From contig CAYTOF010000047.1 of the NCBI GenBank assembly GCA_964439435.1, positions 1 through 17,094 on the forward strand: 17,094 nt of DNA. Reading direction: 5' to 3'. Source of the stretch: CAYTOF01 sp964439435. Its GTDB lineage: Bacteria > Bacillota > Clostridia > Oscillospirales > QAMX01. How positions within the stretch are numbered: position 1 is the first letter of the stretch; every line of letters starts with the position of its first letter. This document shows, piece after piece, positions 7,379 through 15,352 of the stretch. Position numbers and translations under genes: made by a program. The notes under the pieces are model-generated. The model was not told the origin of the DNA, did not search any database, and was given only the letters and a program-made list of their open reading frames with translations.

Positions 7379-8953
7379 ATGCAACCAAGTCCTGAGCTCA
7401 GATATCGCTTCAACCACGCGACCTTGAAAATATACAAAGAGGACGCGGACAGAGGCCATTTTACGTACAAAGTTTATCTTGCAAAGAATGATTCCGATGG
7501 ATGCACACTAACTTTTTGGGAAAACAACCCGTTGGAGGAGCTGCATCTGGTCGTTGACAAACCTGTCAACAAAAACGGAGACACGCTCGATATAGAAGTA
7601 TTTCGTTTTCACTACATATCCATCCGCAAACGCCCCTTGCCCGATGCCATGGTACCGGATGCAGGCACATTTGCCGTGGCGCGCAACGAATCCCAGTCTT
7701 TTTTCCTGCGCATAACCGCACAAGAAGATGCCGTACCGGGCCTTTATACAAGCACATTCACCGTGCGCAAAGACGGAGAGATCATGGCAAAAGGCGAGTT
7801 TAGCGCGCATGTGTGGGATTTTGCCCTGCCCAAAGTGCCCACATGTGGCACGCTTTTTGGCCTGAGCAAAAAGTTCATCGAAACAAGACATGAGGTGTCG
7901 GAGGCAGAGGCGGAAATCCTCTATAAAAAGTATTATGATTATTTGTTGGACAACAAAATTTGTTGTGATGATTTGCCCTATGATTTGCTGGACGACCGTG
8001 CGGATGAATATTTTAACAACGACAAAGTCAAAAACTTTAGAATACCCTATGCAAAGGACGACGAGACAATCCTTGCCTATCGCAAAAAACTTTCATCCAA
8101 CCCGAAGTGGTTGGAAAAAGGACTGTTTTACCCCGTGGACGAGCCGTCGCATCCTGAAAAACTGGAGCATTATCGCCAAGTGGTGACCCGCCTGGAAAAA
8201 TTATGGCCCGATTTCCAAATTATCACCCCCCTTGGGGATTCGCGTCTCTTTCCGCAAGGTCATGACAACATCTCATTTCTGGGTTCACATCAAACACACT
8301 GGTGTCTGCGCTCAGATATGTTTGGTCGCAATGGCACAGAGGGCTATGTCAAAGACGAATTTGCAGCTCCGGAGGGCAGTGTTGAAGAGGTTTTCGGTAC
8401 CGTACTTGAGCGCATGAAAAAAGAGCGGGAAAGTGGACGTTCGACTTGGTGGTATGTCTGCGGATTTCCGTATCTCATGTCCTACTGCGATTTGAACTTG
8501 GACAACACAGGAGCACAGCACAGATTGTTGTTCTGGCAACAATTTGCCTACGATGTGGAAGGTCTGCTGTATTGGAGCGCAAATTCTTGGGGTATGGAGG
8601 GCACACCCTGGGATGACCCCTTCAACTTTGACAAGATACACCATGGCGATGGGACTATCCTCTACAACGGCAACGCTGTGGGCATCGACGGACCTGTGGG
8701 TTCGATGCGACTGGAAATGATCCGCAGCGGTGTCGAGGATTTTGAATACCTGACAATGGCAAAAGAGCTTTTGACAAAAGAGCAATTGGAAGCTATCACA
8801 AATCCGATAGTCAACCCAACACCTGCAATGAACCAAGCGCTATACGGCAGCGATGGACCCGATATATATCTCTTTTCAGATAATGACGACGCTTTTTATG
8901 AGGCGAGATACAAGCTTGGCAGCGCCATAGAAAAGGCCTTAAACGACAAATAG
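7379..8953 (+). CDS. DUF4091 domain protein, GH123-like putative glycoside hydrolase
   Basis: The 524-residue protein has an N-terminal beta-sandwich (about 1-150, with a C-terminal strand pattern FSAHVWDFALPKVPT) and a TIM-barrel-like domain. A DEP motif (Asp254-Glu255) sits at the end of a predicted strand, and the DUF4091 signature GPVGSMRLEMIRSGVEDFEYL spans about 438-458. In GH123 N-acetylgalactosaminidases an adjacent Asp-Glu pair carries out substrate-assisted catalysis (family knowledge); the matching pair here suggests an N-acetylhexosaminidase-type reaction, which remains inference. Further barrel landmarks are WWYVCGFPYLMS and GLLYWSANSWG. No signal peptide is present. AAAGGTGAT lies just upstream of the ATG. 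A 103-bp gap separates it from the preceding gene; a TTGTTT-N17-TATAAA pair there lies too close to the start codon to be a likely promoter, so read-through from 6064 is more probable. Confidence 0.87.
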   Translation: MQPSPELRYRFNHATLKIYKEDADRGHFTYKVYLAKNDSDGCTLTFWENNPLEELHLVVDKPVNKNGDTLDIEVFRFHYISIRKRPLPDAMVPDAGTFAVARNESQSFFLRITAQEDAVPGLYTSTFTVRKDGEIMAKGEFSAHVWDFALPKVPTCGTLFGLSKKFIETRHEVSEAEAEILYKKYYDYLLDNKICCDDLPYDLLDDRADEYFNNDKVKNFRIPYAKDDETILAYRKKLSSNPKWLEKGLFYPVDEPSHPEKLEHYRQVVTRLEKLWPDFQIITPLGDSRLFPQGHDNISFLGSHQTHWCLRSDMFGRNGTEGYVKDEFAAPEGSVEEVFGTVLERMKKERESGRSTWWYVCGFPYLMSYCDLNLDNTGAQHRLLFWQQFAYDVEGLLYWSANSWGMEGTPWDDPFNFDKIHHGDGTILYNGNAVGIDGPVGSMRLEMIRSGVEDFEYLTMAKELLTKEQLEAITNPIVNPTPAMNQALYGSDGPDIYLFSDNDDAFYEARYKLGSAIEKALNDK

Positions 8954-8965
8954 GTCGATTTGCAT

Positions 8966-9835
8966 ATGATAAAGACGATTGTTTTCACAGGAGACTCCCA
9001 CACTTGGGGGCAGGGAGACCCATCTGTAATCTCATACTTCGGCTCTGTTGTCGCAGGGGATTTGCGGCCCGTGCCTTTTGCCCTGCCTTGCTATGTGAAC
9101 ATGGTGCGGGACTGGGTAAATGGCACCACGGGCAGCATCTCAGTCGACGTTGATTATCGCATGAAACTTGAGGGCACTTTTAAAACAGAGAAAAACTGTG
9201 AGCTTGCGCGGTTCTTTTTTGCCTGCGGAACAAAAGCTGTTATCTGCACAATTGACGGAAAGCCTTTTACAATCCCCGCTTCATGGGGAGAAAACGCCTA
9301 TGTGTCGGCGGTAGTGAGAACAAATGGCCGTCCTGTTTTGGAACCTGACGGCGATGTATTTCTATATCGCGGGGAGTTTTACAGCGGCCCGTATGCCGTG
9401 ATCAACAGCGGTGTGGGCAGTTGCACCTCCGTGCGCTATGTCGAGGAGTTTTACACCCCCTATGTCAGTGCATTTGAACCCTCATATATCGTGGCAGAAG
9501 GGCATTCCATCAACGACTGGATAAACCGTGTCCCTCCGGATGAAGCCCGACAAGCTTTAAAGACAATCCTCTCACACCATAAGGAGCAAGGTTGTGTGGG
9601 CATATTGCTCACAATCTCACCCATAAAAGGAGCAACGGCTCTGCCTTTCAACGAGATAGATTATTCTCAATACATAGAGGCAAGCCGAAATGCCGGCAAG
9701 GAAATAGGTGTCGTTGTGTTGGAGGGATACAAAGCTATAAAAGATGATCAGTTTTCTGACAACTGGCATCCCGATATAAGAGGCCATATGGAATATGCCA
9801 AGCTAATCCGACAAGAACTCTCATCAAGGATCTAA
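8966..9835 (+). CDS. SGNH-family hydrolase, putative carbohydrate O-acyl esterase
   Basis: The protein has 289 residues from the ATG at 8966; a TTG at 8960 is an alternative start adding two residues. Block I is FTGDSHTWGQG with nucleophile Ser11; a Gly-bearing block is INSGVG; block III is GHSIND with Asn183; block V is DNWHPD with Asp265 and His268. These are the Ser, Asn, Asp and His elements of SGNH/GDSL esterases, which remove acetyl groups from sugars or polysaccharides in many systems. Between block I and the rest lies an unusually long beta-rich segment (about 60-145), probably an inserted or fused accessory domain. There is no signal peptide. The start lies 12 bases after the previous stop, so the genes are translationally close. 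Deacetylation of an imported glycan fragment is the likely role (inference); the leaving group is not known. Confidence 0.85.
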   Translation: MIKTIVFTGDSHTWGQGDPSVISYFGSVVAGDLRPVPFALPCYVNMVRDWVNGTTGSISVDVDYRMKLEGTFKTEKNCELARFFFACGTKAVICTIDGKPFTIPASWGENAYVSAVVRTNGRPVLEPDGDVFLYRGEFYSGPYAVINSGVGSCTSVRYVEEFYTPYVSAFEPSYIVAEGHSINDWINRVPPDEARQALKTILSHHKEQGCVGILLTISPIKGATALPFNEIDYSQYIEASRNAGKEIGVVVLEGYKAIKDDQFSDNWHPDIRGHMEYAKLIRQELSSRI

Positions 9836-9865
9836 AAAGATACGGTTTGTAGAAAATCAGTAAAT

Positions 9866-9890
9866 ATATATCTCAAAAGGATAGATATAT
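9866..9890 (+). repeat. AT-rich 8-bp inverted repeat in the gap before the last gene of the operon
   Basis: ATATATCT (9866-9873) and AGATATAT (9883-9890) are separated by nine bases and followed by AACAATTTTT. The stem is all weak pairs apart from one, so it could act at most as a leaky attenuator or processing site. The surrounding 80-bp gap has no clear promoter. Confidence 0.3.
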
Positions 9891-9915
9891 AACAATTTTT
9901 AAAGGAGAACAAGAA

Positions 9916-11178
9916 ATGCCAACAGACAAAATCATGTTCGCCGCGTACAACCCTTATTCAGGTCCGATAACGGACAAAAAAGCAGCAGATCTTGCAGGAG
10001 CCGGCATTGACATTGCGATAATCAGCGCAAGTGCAGATCCTGCAGAGACAAGAAGGACTCTTGAAGTCTTGGCAAAGCATGGACTGAAAGCCATTGTCCA
10101 CGACAGGCAAGCGACCAAAATTTACAAAAAACTCATTGCCGGATATGGTGGAGTTTTCGACAAGGAAAAGGCATCCCACATAGAGGCCTACAGTGACTGT
10201 GAGGCTCATTTGGCAAGCGATTTTGTGGATGAGCCGGGTCTTGTGTATTTCGAAGAGATCGGACAAGCAGTCAGGGATTTTAAAGAGGCCTTCCCGGACA
10301 AGGAGTACTATGTCAACCTGTCTCCCTCCCATGTCACTAACATTCAATACACTGCAGGCCCCGGTATATTTGATATCGGAGACTATGATGTGAGCGAGAA
10401 CGATTTCCAAAAATACATGGATGAGTATATCAGACTTATTCCGCTGGACTATTTCTGCCTTGATATCTACCCATATAAACTAAAAACCTTCTGGGATCCG
10501 TATCTGAACGAAATGGAAATCATTGCTCACACAATGCGAAAGGCAGATCGTGAATTTTGGATATGTGTCCAATCCAGCGCATGGGCAGATGAGGTGCATG
10601 TGCCGGATGAAGCGGAGTATCGCTGGCAACTATATACCACACTTGCTTTCGGCGTTGTACGCAACATGCTTTACACATTCACCGGACCGGTTTTGGACCC
10701 CGATAATCCGCCAAAAAGCGAATCCTATCTGCGCGGAACTCCGATAACGGAAGATGGCGCAAAACATGAGCTCTATTTTGCAAACAAAAAGATAGCCAGG
10801 GAGTTTCGTGCTTTATCTGACACTTTTCTTAAATACAGATACTTTGGAGCTATGACAATAAATTGCACCGACGACACTCCCTATCTGAAAATTGACAGGA
10901 CGCTGGATAGTTTTGAGCCTTTAAAAGATGTCAAGACAGAGAATCCGTTCTTGCTCACTTGTTTTGAGAAAAAAGAAGGAGAAGGCAGTGCTTTTGTTCT
11001 GGTCACAATGGAAAACTTTAGGAAAGACCCCGTTGCATCTGCCATTAAGATGAAGCTTGACGCAGAAAAAGTTACAGCCTATTATGACGGAGCCCCACTC
11101 GTTATAACGCCCGACAGCGACGGGTATTACAGCTTTATCTTGAAACACTGTGACGGTGTCTTTGTGACAATTGAATAG
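9916..11178 (+). CDS. Putative TIM-barrel glycoside hydrolase (GH42/GH5-like architecture), family not assigned
   Basis: The 420-residue protein is predicted cytoplasmic (no signal peptide). The N-terminus PTDKIMFAAYNPYSGPITD and the following GIDIAIISA and GLKAIVHDR units look like successive beta-alpha elements of a barrel. A VDEPG motif (Asp105-Glu106) is followed by FPDKEYYVNLSPSH, and YFCLDIYPY, FWICVQSSAW and a Trp/Tyr-rich RWQLYTTLAFGVVRNMLYTF stretch complete the barrel. The last 110 residues (ENPFLLTCFEKKEGEGSAF onward) form a beta domain of the kind that closes GH42-type and related hydrolases. Glu106 is a candidate acid/base; I could not fix the nucleophile. AAAGGAG at 9901-9907 gives ideal spacing to the ATG. 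It is the last gene of the operon and ends just before the shared terminator at 11198. Confidence 0.75.
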   Translation: MPTDKIMFAAYNPYSGPITDKKAADLAGAGIDIAIISASADPAETRRTLEVLAKHGLKAIVHDRQATKIYKKLIAGYGGVFDKEKASHIEAYSDCEAHLASDFVDEPGLVYFEEIGQAVRDFKEAFPDKEYYVNLSPSHVTNIQYTAGPGIFDIGDYDVSENDFQKYMDEYIRLIPLDYFCLDIYPYKLKTFWDPYLNEMEIIAHTMRKADREFWICVQSSAWADEVHVPDEAEYRWQLYTTLAFGVVRNMLYTFTGPVLDPDNPPKSESYLRGTPITEDGAKHELYFANKKIAREFRALSDTFLKYRYFGAMTINCTDDTPYLKIDRTLDSFEPLKDVKTENPFLLTCFEKKEGEGSAFVLVTMENFRKDPVASAIKMKLDAEKVTAYYDGAPLVITPDSDGYYSFILKHCDGVFVTIE

Positions 11179-11197
11179 TTCCACAAACAAAGCAGAT

Positions 11198-11224
11198 AAA
11201 AAAAGAGGCATATGCCTCTTTTTT
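11198..11224. terminator. Bidirectional terminator shared by two convergent glycan clusters
   Basis: The 14-bp palindrome GAGGCATATGCCTC (11205-11218) is flanked by seven A and six T residues, so the transcript of either strand has a hairpin followed by a U tract. It lies between the stop at 11178 (+) and the stop at 11234 (-). Confidence 0.92.
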
Positions 11225-11233
11225 GTTTTGCCA

Positions 11234-11710
11234 TTAAAACCCTTGAGAATAAACTCCCGGAGACGAATCTGCAATCGGTTCGGCACCCACTACCTTGCGG
11301 TAAAACTCGTTTTCGGTTCCGCCTACAATGGCATAGGCATATCCGAGCTCTTTCATTGTACGGAGGCATCTGTAAAGCAAAAGCGTCCCGATACCTTTGC
11401 CACGCAGCTCCTTTTTTACACCTGTGGGTCCAAAAAAGTTGAGGGCGGTTGCATCATAACAGGCAAAGCCAACGGGTTCGTGCTGCTTGTTGACGGCCAC
11501 ATAACAGGACACGGGCGTGCGATGGAATGTTGCGGTGACTTCACTTGCCCAACCGTTGCCGAACTCACTGCGGATAAAGTTTTGCAGTTTTTCGAAGTTG
11601 AAAGACATAAGCCTCACGATTTTGATACCGTGTTCTTTTAGAGCCGTCTCCTCATTTGCTTCCATTTTAGAATAATCCAGATTGTAGAGCTTAACCAACC
11701 AGTCTGCCAT
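11234..11710 (-). CDS. GNAT-family N-acetyltransferase
   Basis: The 158-residue protein has a complete GNAT core. The acetyl-CoA pyrophosphate loop is RGKGIG (103-108) within GVKKELRGKGIG, followed by the helix TLLLYRCLRTMKELGYAYA. Next comes GTENEFYRKVVGAE, typical of motif B where the Tyr near the end of the substrate helix acts as acid. SCYVAVNKQHEPVGFACYD forms the preceding beta hairpin. The substrate is unknown; candidates range from an amino sugar to an antibiotic or a protein amine. GGAGG lies nine bases before the ATG. The gene follows the GH39-like gene by 90 bp on the same strand and could be its operon partner, although a small hairpin (arms at 11736-11740 and 11745-11749) just ahead of the ribosome binding site leaves room for separate expression. 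Confidence 0.9.
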   Translation of the reverse strand: MADWLVKLYNLDYSKMEANEETALKEHGIKIVRLMSFNFEKLQNFIRSEFGNGWASEVTATFHRTPVSCYVAVNKQHEPVGFACYDATALNFFGPTGVKKELRGKGIGTLLLYRCLRTMKELGYAYAIVGGTENEFYRKVVGAEPIADSSPGVYSQGF

Positions 11711-11800
11711 AGGTAAATTCCTCCTATATTTTTAATAGCCGTGAGGCTACAGTACAAACAACAAGGTGCAGATACAGCCAGTGATGTAAAATGATTAACT

Positions 11801-13144
11801 TTACACAGCTTCCAGCAGGATTAAATAGGCGCTGTCCTGCTTTAGGGTCAAATACGCCGAGAATTCCTCCGCGGAAAAGATTTCCTCGCGGACAAGCTCA
11901 AGGTCATGGGCATCGTCGAGCAGATAATAGCTGACTTTTTTCTTGCCATCAAAGCTCAAGCCTGAAAATCCTATCTTTACAGGCTCGGCGGTAGCTTGAT
12001 TTTCGGTGGAAAAGTGGACCACCATGGCTGCCGCGGCGTCGCTGCCGTTTGTCGCGGCGGAGGCGTAGATATTGTTGTTGTCCGAATCAGTGCCGACGGA
12101 AGTGCCGAGCTTATAGAGCTCGTTGAACATCCTTATCGAATAGTATCCTTTCAATCGCTCGTTGACAAAGTCGGTATCAAACAGCCCGTTCATGACACAG
12201 GGGCGCGCATCGTAGTACATGAGCATGTCGACAGGGGAGGATTGGCATATGGCCATGGTCGCCGCCACAAAAGCCGCACCTTTGATGGACTTTTCGGCTT
12301 TGAGCGTTTTCACCCAATTATCTCCGGAAAATGCAATGACATAGTTCCACTCATTCAAAATGCTCAGAGTGTCTTCATAGCCGTTTTCGTCGAGCATCTC
12401 TCTCACTTCATATATGCCTCTCTCCACATCCCGCGGGTTTTTGGCATAGACATGCCATGAGAAAAAGTCTAGCGGGGCATCAAGCTGGGCAAGAAAGTCC
12501 CTCATCCACAATCTGTTGCCTGCAACGGCGGGGCCGCCGATTTTGAGATGGGGAAAACAGGCTTTCAGATGCTTTGCCGACACATCATAAAATTCGAAGA
12601 AGTCTTTTTTGGTGCCGCCCCAACAGCGTTTGTGGTCTGAATCGTCCGGGTCAAGGTCGGCTTCGTTCCAGATTTCCCAATACTCGATGTCAAAGTGGAA
12701 GCCGTCTGCCCAGCCCTCAGTGTAATGGCGGATGATGTGTTCGCATATCACGGCCCATTTTTTGAAATCCGTCGGCATCAAGGTGCCGTATTTGACAGGC
12801 CAGTGTTCAATTTTGGAGCCCAAGCGATAAAAGGTCTTTGAACCGCCCATCTCGATAACTTTCAGATACTCATCTGTCAGGCGAAAATCATAAGAAGCCG
12901 CGTCATAGGGGTCGTTGTCAAAATTTTTGAAAATATTGTGCACATCCACTGTATGCTCCCCGCCATAAGTGGTGTTAAAGGAGGCGTCGTGTGTGCGGAC
13001 ATAGGGGATACCTGCGTCTTTGAAATGGTCTACATTTGTGATTCGCTGGTCGGGATAATACTTGTACACAGGTCCGTTATTTACAGCATGCATGGGTTTG
13101 ACAACTCCGCGCACATCGGCAAAGTCTATAACTACATTGCTCAT
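11801..13144 (-). CDS. GH39-like glycoside hydrolase (beta-xylosidase family), cytoplasmic
   Basis: The protein has 447 residues and a clan-A (alpha/beta)8 fold. The acid/base glutamate is Glu161 in YWEIWNEAD and the nucleophile is Glu265 in SILNEWNY. This spacing of about 105 is close to that of characterised GH39 beta-xylosidases. An N-terminal barrel start YVRTHDASF and a VDMLMYYDARP segment are also consistent. GH39 acts by a retaining mechanism on xylosides, iduronides and other beta-linked sugars, so the substrate is open. There is no signal peptide. The ATG at 13144 was preferred over the one at 13159 because a GGAGG (13153-13157) lies eight bases before it; that same GGAGG would sit inside the coding sequence of the longer form. 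The gene follows the FG-GAP gene by 64 bp and is probably in the same transcript. Confidence 0.9.
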   Translation of the reverse strand: MSNVVIDFADVRGVVKPMHAVNNGPVYKYYPDQRITNVDHFKDAGIPYVRTHDASFNTTYGGEHTVDVHNIFKNFDNDPYDAASYDFRLTDEYLKVIEMGGSKTFYRLGSKIEHWPVKYGTLMPTDFKKWAVICEHIIRHYTEGWADGFHFDIEYWEIWNEADLDPDDSDHKRCWGGTKKDFFEFYDVSAKHLKACFPHLKIGGPAVAGNRLWMRDFLAQLDAPLDFFSWHVYAKNPRDVERGIYEVREMLDENGYEDTLSILNEWNYVIAFSGDNWVKTLKAEKSIKGAAFVAATMAICQSSPVDMLMYYDARPCVMNGLFDTDFVNERLKGYYSIRMFNELYKLGTSVGTDSDNNNIYASAATNGSDAAAAMVVHFSTENQATAEPVKIGFSGLSFDGKKKVSYYLLDDAHDLELVREEIFSAEEFSAYLTLKQDSAYLILLEAV

Positions 13145-13152
13145 ACAACATA

Positions 13153-13157
13153 CCTCC
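13153..13157 (-). promoter_or_regulatory. Shine-Dalgarno sequence that fixes the GH39 start at 13144
   Basis: GGAGG on the minus strand lies eight bases before ATG 13144. The alternative ATG at 13159 has no comparable site upstream and would add five atypical residues (MEVCC). Confidence 0.85.
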
Positions 13158-13208
13158 ATGAAATAGTTTATATTCTAATTGCAGCAGGCATCTTTAATAA
13201 AACGGGTG

Positions 13209-15140
13209 TCATCGTCCGTGTTTAGTAAAGTCTTTGGCGCAGTCGTGATCCCATCTCAGCTCGTCTCTGTGCCAATAATAGACACGCCCGTCCTCTGCGC
13301 CGTTTATCAAATCCAACCTGCCGTCCGCATTGATATCCGCTGCCCAAACCGAGCACTCATGGGCATAAAAGTCGAGAATCTCGCCGCTTGACTTGGTTAT
13401 CAGGACAGGTCTTTCAAAAACAGGGTTTTCGTCTGTGCCTATGTTTTTGATGAAAAACGGACTTGCGCTGTGGGGAAAACAGCGGTTGATGTATCTCATG
13501 TTGTAATCAAGGGTACCGCCGAGGAGATCAGTTTTGCCGTCTTCGTCCCAGTCGCATGCAAAAATCACAGCTCGCCCCGAATATCCGCTGGAACCGCTGA
13601 CCTTGATACCGCCGCCGTCTTTATATCTGAGCCATTTGCCTTCTTTTAGATTGGCAACATCCTTTGGATCTCTTTCATAAAATTGCAGATATCCGTCTCC
13701 GTTGACCACAACGAGCTTTCCGTCACTCCAGATTCCAAATCTGGATCTGGTGGAGCTGATAAAGGGCTTGCCGTCAAGCAGAAGCGGAACAGGTTTTGCC
13801 AGCAAAAAATTTTCCTTGTCGCCGATGTTTTTGTACCACATATATTGGCCTGAGATGTTGTTTGTGATGACATCCACAAGCCCATCCCCATCCCAATCAA
13901 CGGCATATGCTTTCAAATAACCCCATCTGGATTCCTTCGGTCCTTGTATGGCGCCATGGTATCCCGCCTGTTGGTGTATTATTTCGCCATCTGCAGTTGC
14001 GAGCCGTATTCCGGGTTTGAACGCAAACTCATCTCTTTTCGAGGAAGTGTTTTCATAATACCACAAAAACCCCGATGCATCTGCCAGAATGAGGTCAAGA
14101 TCGCCGTCGTTGTCGGTGTCCGCAAGGCAGGGGACCACCAAAGATTCCCCCCAGACAAAACCGTTATAAGCCATAAAGGGCGGTTTCTCTTCAAAAACAC
14201 CGTCGTTAAAATCCATCCAAAAGGACATCCCGGGATTGCTGCCGAGCAGGATTTCGTCGTTACCGTCGTTGTCGATGTCAGCGGTTGAAAATGTCAGCAT
14301 ATAGCTCTGTTTGATTGGAGAACATGCGGACTCAGTGAGCGGACCAAGGAGTTTTTGATCTTTATATTCCGCTTGATAAATTTTATCCACATCCTTGTTT
14401 ACACAAAGATATTGCCTGCCGTTTTCGGTGATGATAGTACCGGCATCAATCAGATAGATAGAGTCTGTTTCATAGATTTCAACGGGACTTGCATATGAGA
14501 GAGGTTCTTCTCCGAGATTTTGAGCGACAAAGATTTTGCTCTTATACTCGCTGCCGAGCCAGATACCGTTTTCGTCATAGCCGCGGTTCTGTCCGCAGAT
14601 GGGATGCTCACCCTCGCCTCTGGCGCAAAAACTCGCAGGCCAATATTTAACAGAGTCATACGCCACGGAGATAATCAGATTGTTTTTGCCCTTGGCGTCG
14701 TTATAAACGGCGAGATGCTTGATTTCGGCGGGGGCGATGCTCTCTCCAAGGGGCACTCCTCCCACTAAAACATCTTCGAAGGTGCCATCAAACCTAGGAT
14801 GGCCGGCAGTGCCGCTGTTTTTATAGAGCTTTAACCCGCCATGATGAAATAAAAGATCATAAATCCCGTCGCTTCTTGGGATGGAGGCCAACATTTTGCC
14901 TTTTATCCCTGCGAGCTCTACGCGGTTTTTATGATCATATACAGGTATTGAGTTGGGCACACCCTTTGTTTTGTCATGTTCCAAAAAAATATAAGTGCCA
15001 TGGTTTAATGTGCCCTGGGAGACTGAGATGACAAGGTCCCTTGAGCCGTTTTGATAGTAGTCTATCATTTGACAACGGATGTGGGGGCTGCTTCCGAGTA
15101 TACTTGGTTCTTCACTTTGAATTTTGAAGTAGTTCTGCAC
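13209..15140 (-). CDS. FG-GAP/VCBS repeat beta-propeller protein without signal peptide
   Basis: The 643-residue protein has five calcium-loop motifs of the DxDxDGxxD type at about residues 288-297 (DIDNDGNDEI), 341-350 (DTDNDGDLDL), 415-424 (DWDGDGLVDV), 530-539 (DWDEDGKTDL) and 602-611 (DINADGRLDL). Each is followed by hydrophobic strands such as LILADASGFLWYYEN, forming a seven- or eight-bladed propeller. The N-terminal third has weaker repeats (LVISVSQG, LLFHHGGLKLYKN). Such propellers bind ligands or form the body of polysaccharide lyases such as rhamnogalacturonan lyases; which applies here is not visible. The start is GTG at 15140 with AAAGGCGGG upstream. A stop lies at 15174-15176 in the same frame with no start codon in between, so a hidden signal peptide is excluded. 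It is probably the first gene of the minus-strand cluster with the GH39-like gene. Confidence 0.85.
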   Translation of the reverse strand: MQNYFKIQSEEPSILGSSPHIRCQMIDYYQNGSRDLVISVSQGTLNHGTYIFLEHDKTKGVPNSIPVYDHKNRVELAGIKGKMLASIPRSDGIYDLLFHHGGLKLYKNSGTAGHPRFDGTFEDVLVGGVPLGESIAPAEIKHLAVYNDAKGKNNLIISVAYDSVKYWPASFCARGEGEHPICGQNRGYDENGIWLGSEYKSKIFVAQNLGEEPLSYASPVEIYETDSIYLIDAGTIITENGRQYLCVNKDVDKIYQAEYKDQKLLGPLTESACSPIKQSYMLTFSTADIDNDGNDEILLGSNPGMSFWMDFNDGVFEEKPPFMAYNGFVWGESLVVPCLADTDNDGDLDLILADASGFLWYYENTSSKRDEFAFKPGIRLATADGEIIHQQAGYHGAIQGPKESRWGYLKAYAVDWDGDGLVDVITNNISGQYMWYKNIGDKENFLLAKPVPLLLDGKPFISSTRSRFGIWSDGKLVVVNGDGYLQFYERDPKDVANLKEGKWLRYKDGGGIKVSGSSGYSGRAVIFACDWDEDGKTDLLGGTLDYNMRYINRCFPHSASPFFIKNIGTDENPVFERPVLITKSSGEILDFYAHECSVWAADINADGRLDLINGAEDGRVYYWHRDELRWDHDCAKDFTKHGR

Positions 15141-15190
15141 GATTAAACCCGCCTTTCTTTCCTGTATGTGGTATCACTTTGGTTTAAATC

Positions 15191-15219
15191 ATTATACTTG
15201 ATATAAATATGAAAAGCAA
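15191..15219 (-). promoter_or_regulatory. Probable sigma-A-type promoter of the minus-strand glycan cluster
   Basis: On the minus strand TTGCTT (15214-15219), a 17-base spacer and an exact TATAAT (15191-15196) give a predicted start near 15184 and a leader of about 45 nt before the GTG at 15140. The -35 is weak (3 of 6), so an activator may be needed. Confidence 0.5.
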
Positions 15220-15336
15220 TATTAGCCATGTGTGTTTGCAGATGAAAAATGTGCAACTAAAACATCGAAAATAGAATTGTTTCCACTTGATTTGATCGGA
15301 ATAAAAACAAAAATATCATCAAAATGATTAAGAAAT

Positions 15337-15352
15337 ACTTGTATACACAAGT
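15337..15352 (+). promoter_or_regulatory. Inverted repeat overlapping the -35 of the peroxiredoxin promoter, candidate operator
   Basis: ACTTGT (15337-15342), a 4-base spacer ATAC, and ACAAGT (15347-15352). It covers the whole -35 hexamer. The TTGTATAC core resembles sites of GntR-type repressors, but no GntR gene is present in the window. Confidence 0.4.

Noticed and set aside
8312..8836. 174-codon minus-strand frame inside the DUF4091 gene
   Set aside because: It is fully antisense to the DUF4091 signature region, with an unnatural composition and no start context.
11171..11641. 156-codon plus-strand frame across the convergent terminator and the GNAT gene
   Set aside because: It would run through a strong terminator palindrome and lies antisense to a complete GNAT protein.
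11785..11805. TGTAAA/TTTACA inverted repeat over the GH39 stop codon as a terminator
   Set aside because: The stem has six weak pairs with a nine-base loop and no T run directly following on the minus strand.
11996..12460. 154-codon plus-strand frame opposite the GH39-like gene
   Set aside because: It is antisense to the segment holding the GH39 nucleophile; no domain is recognisable.
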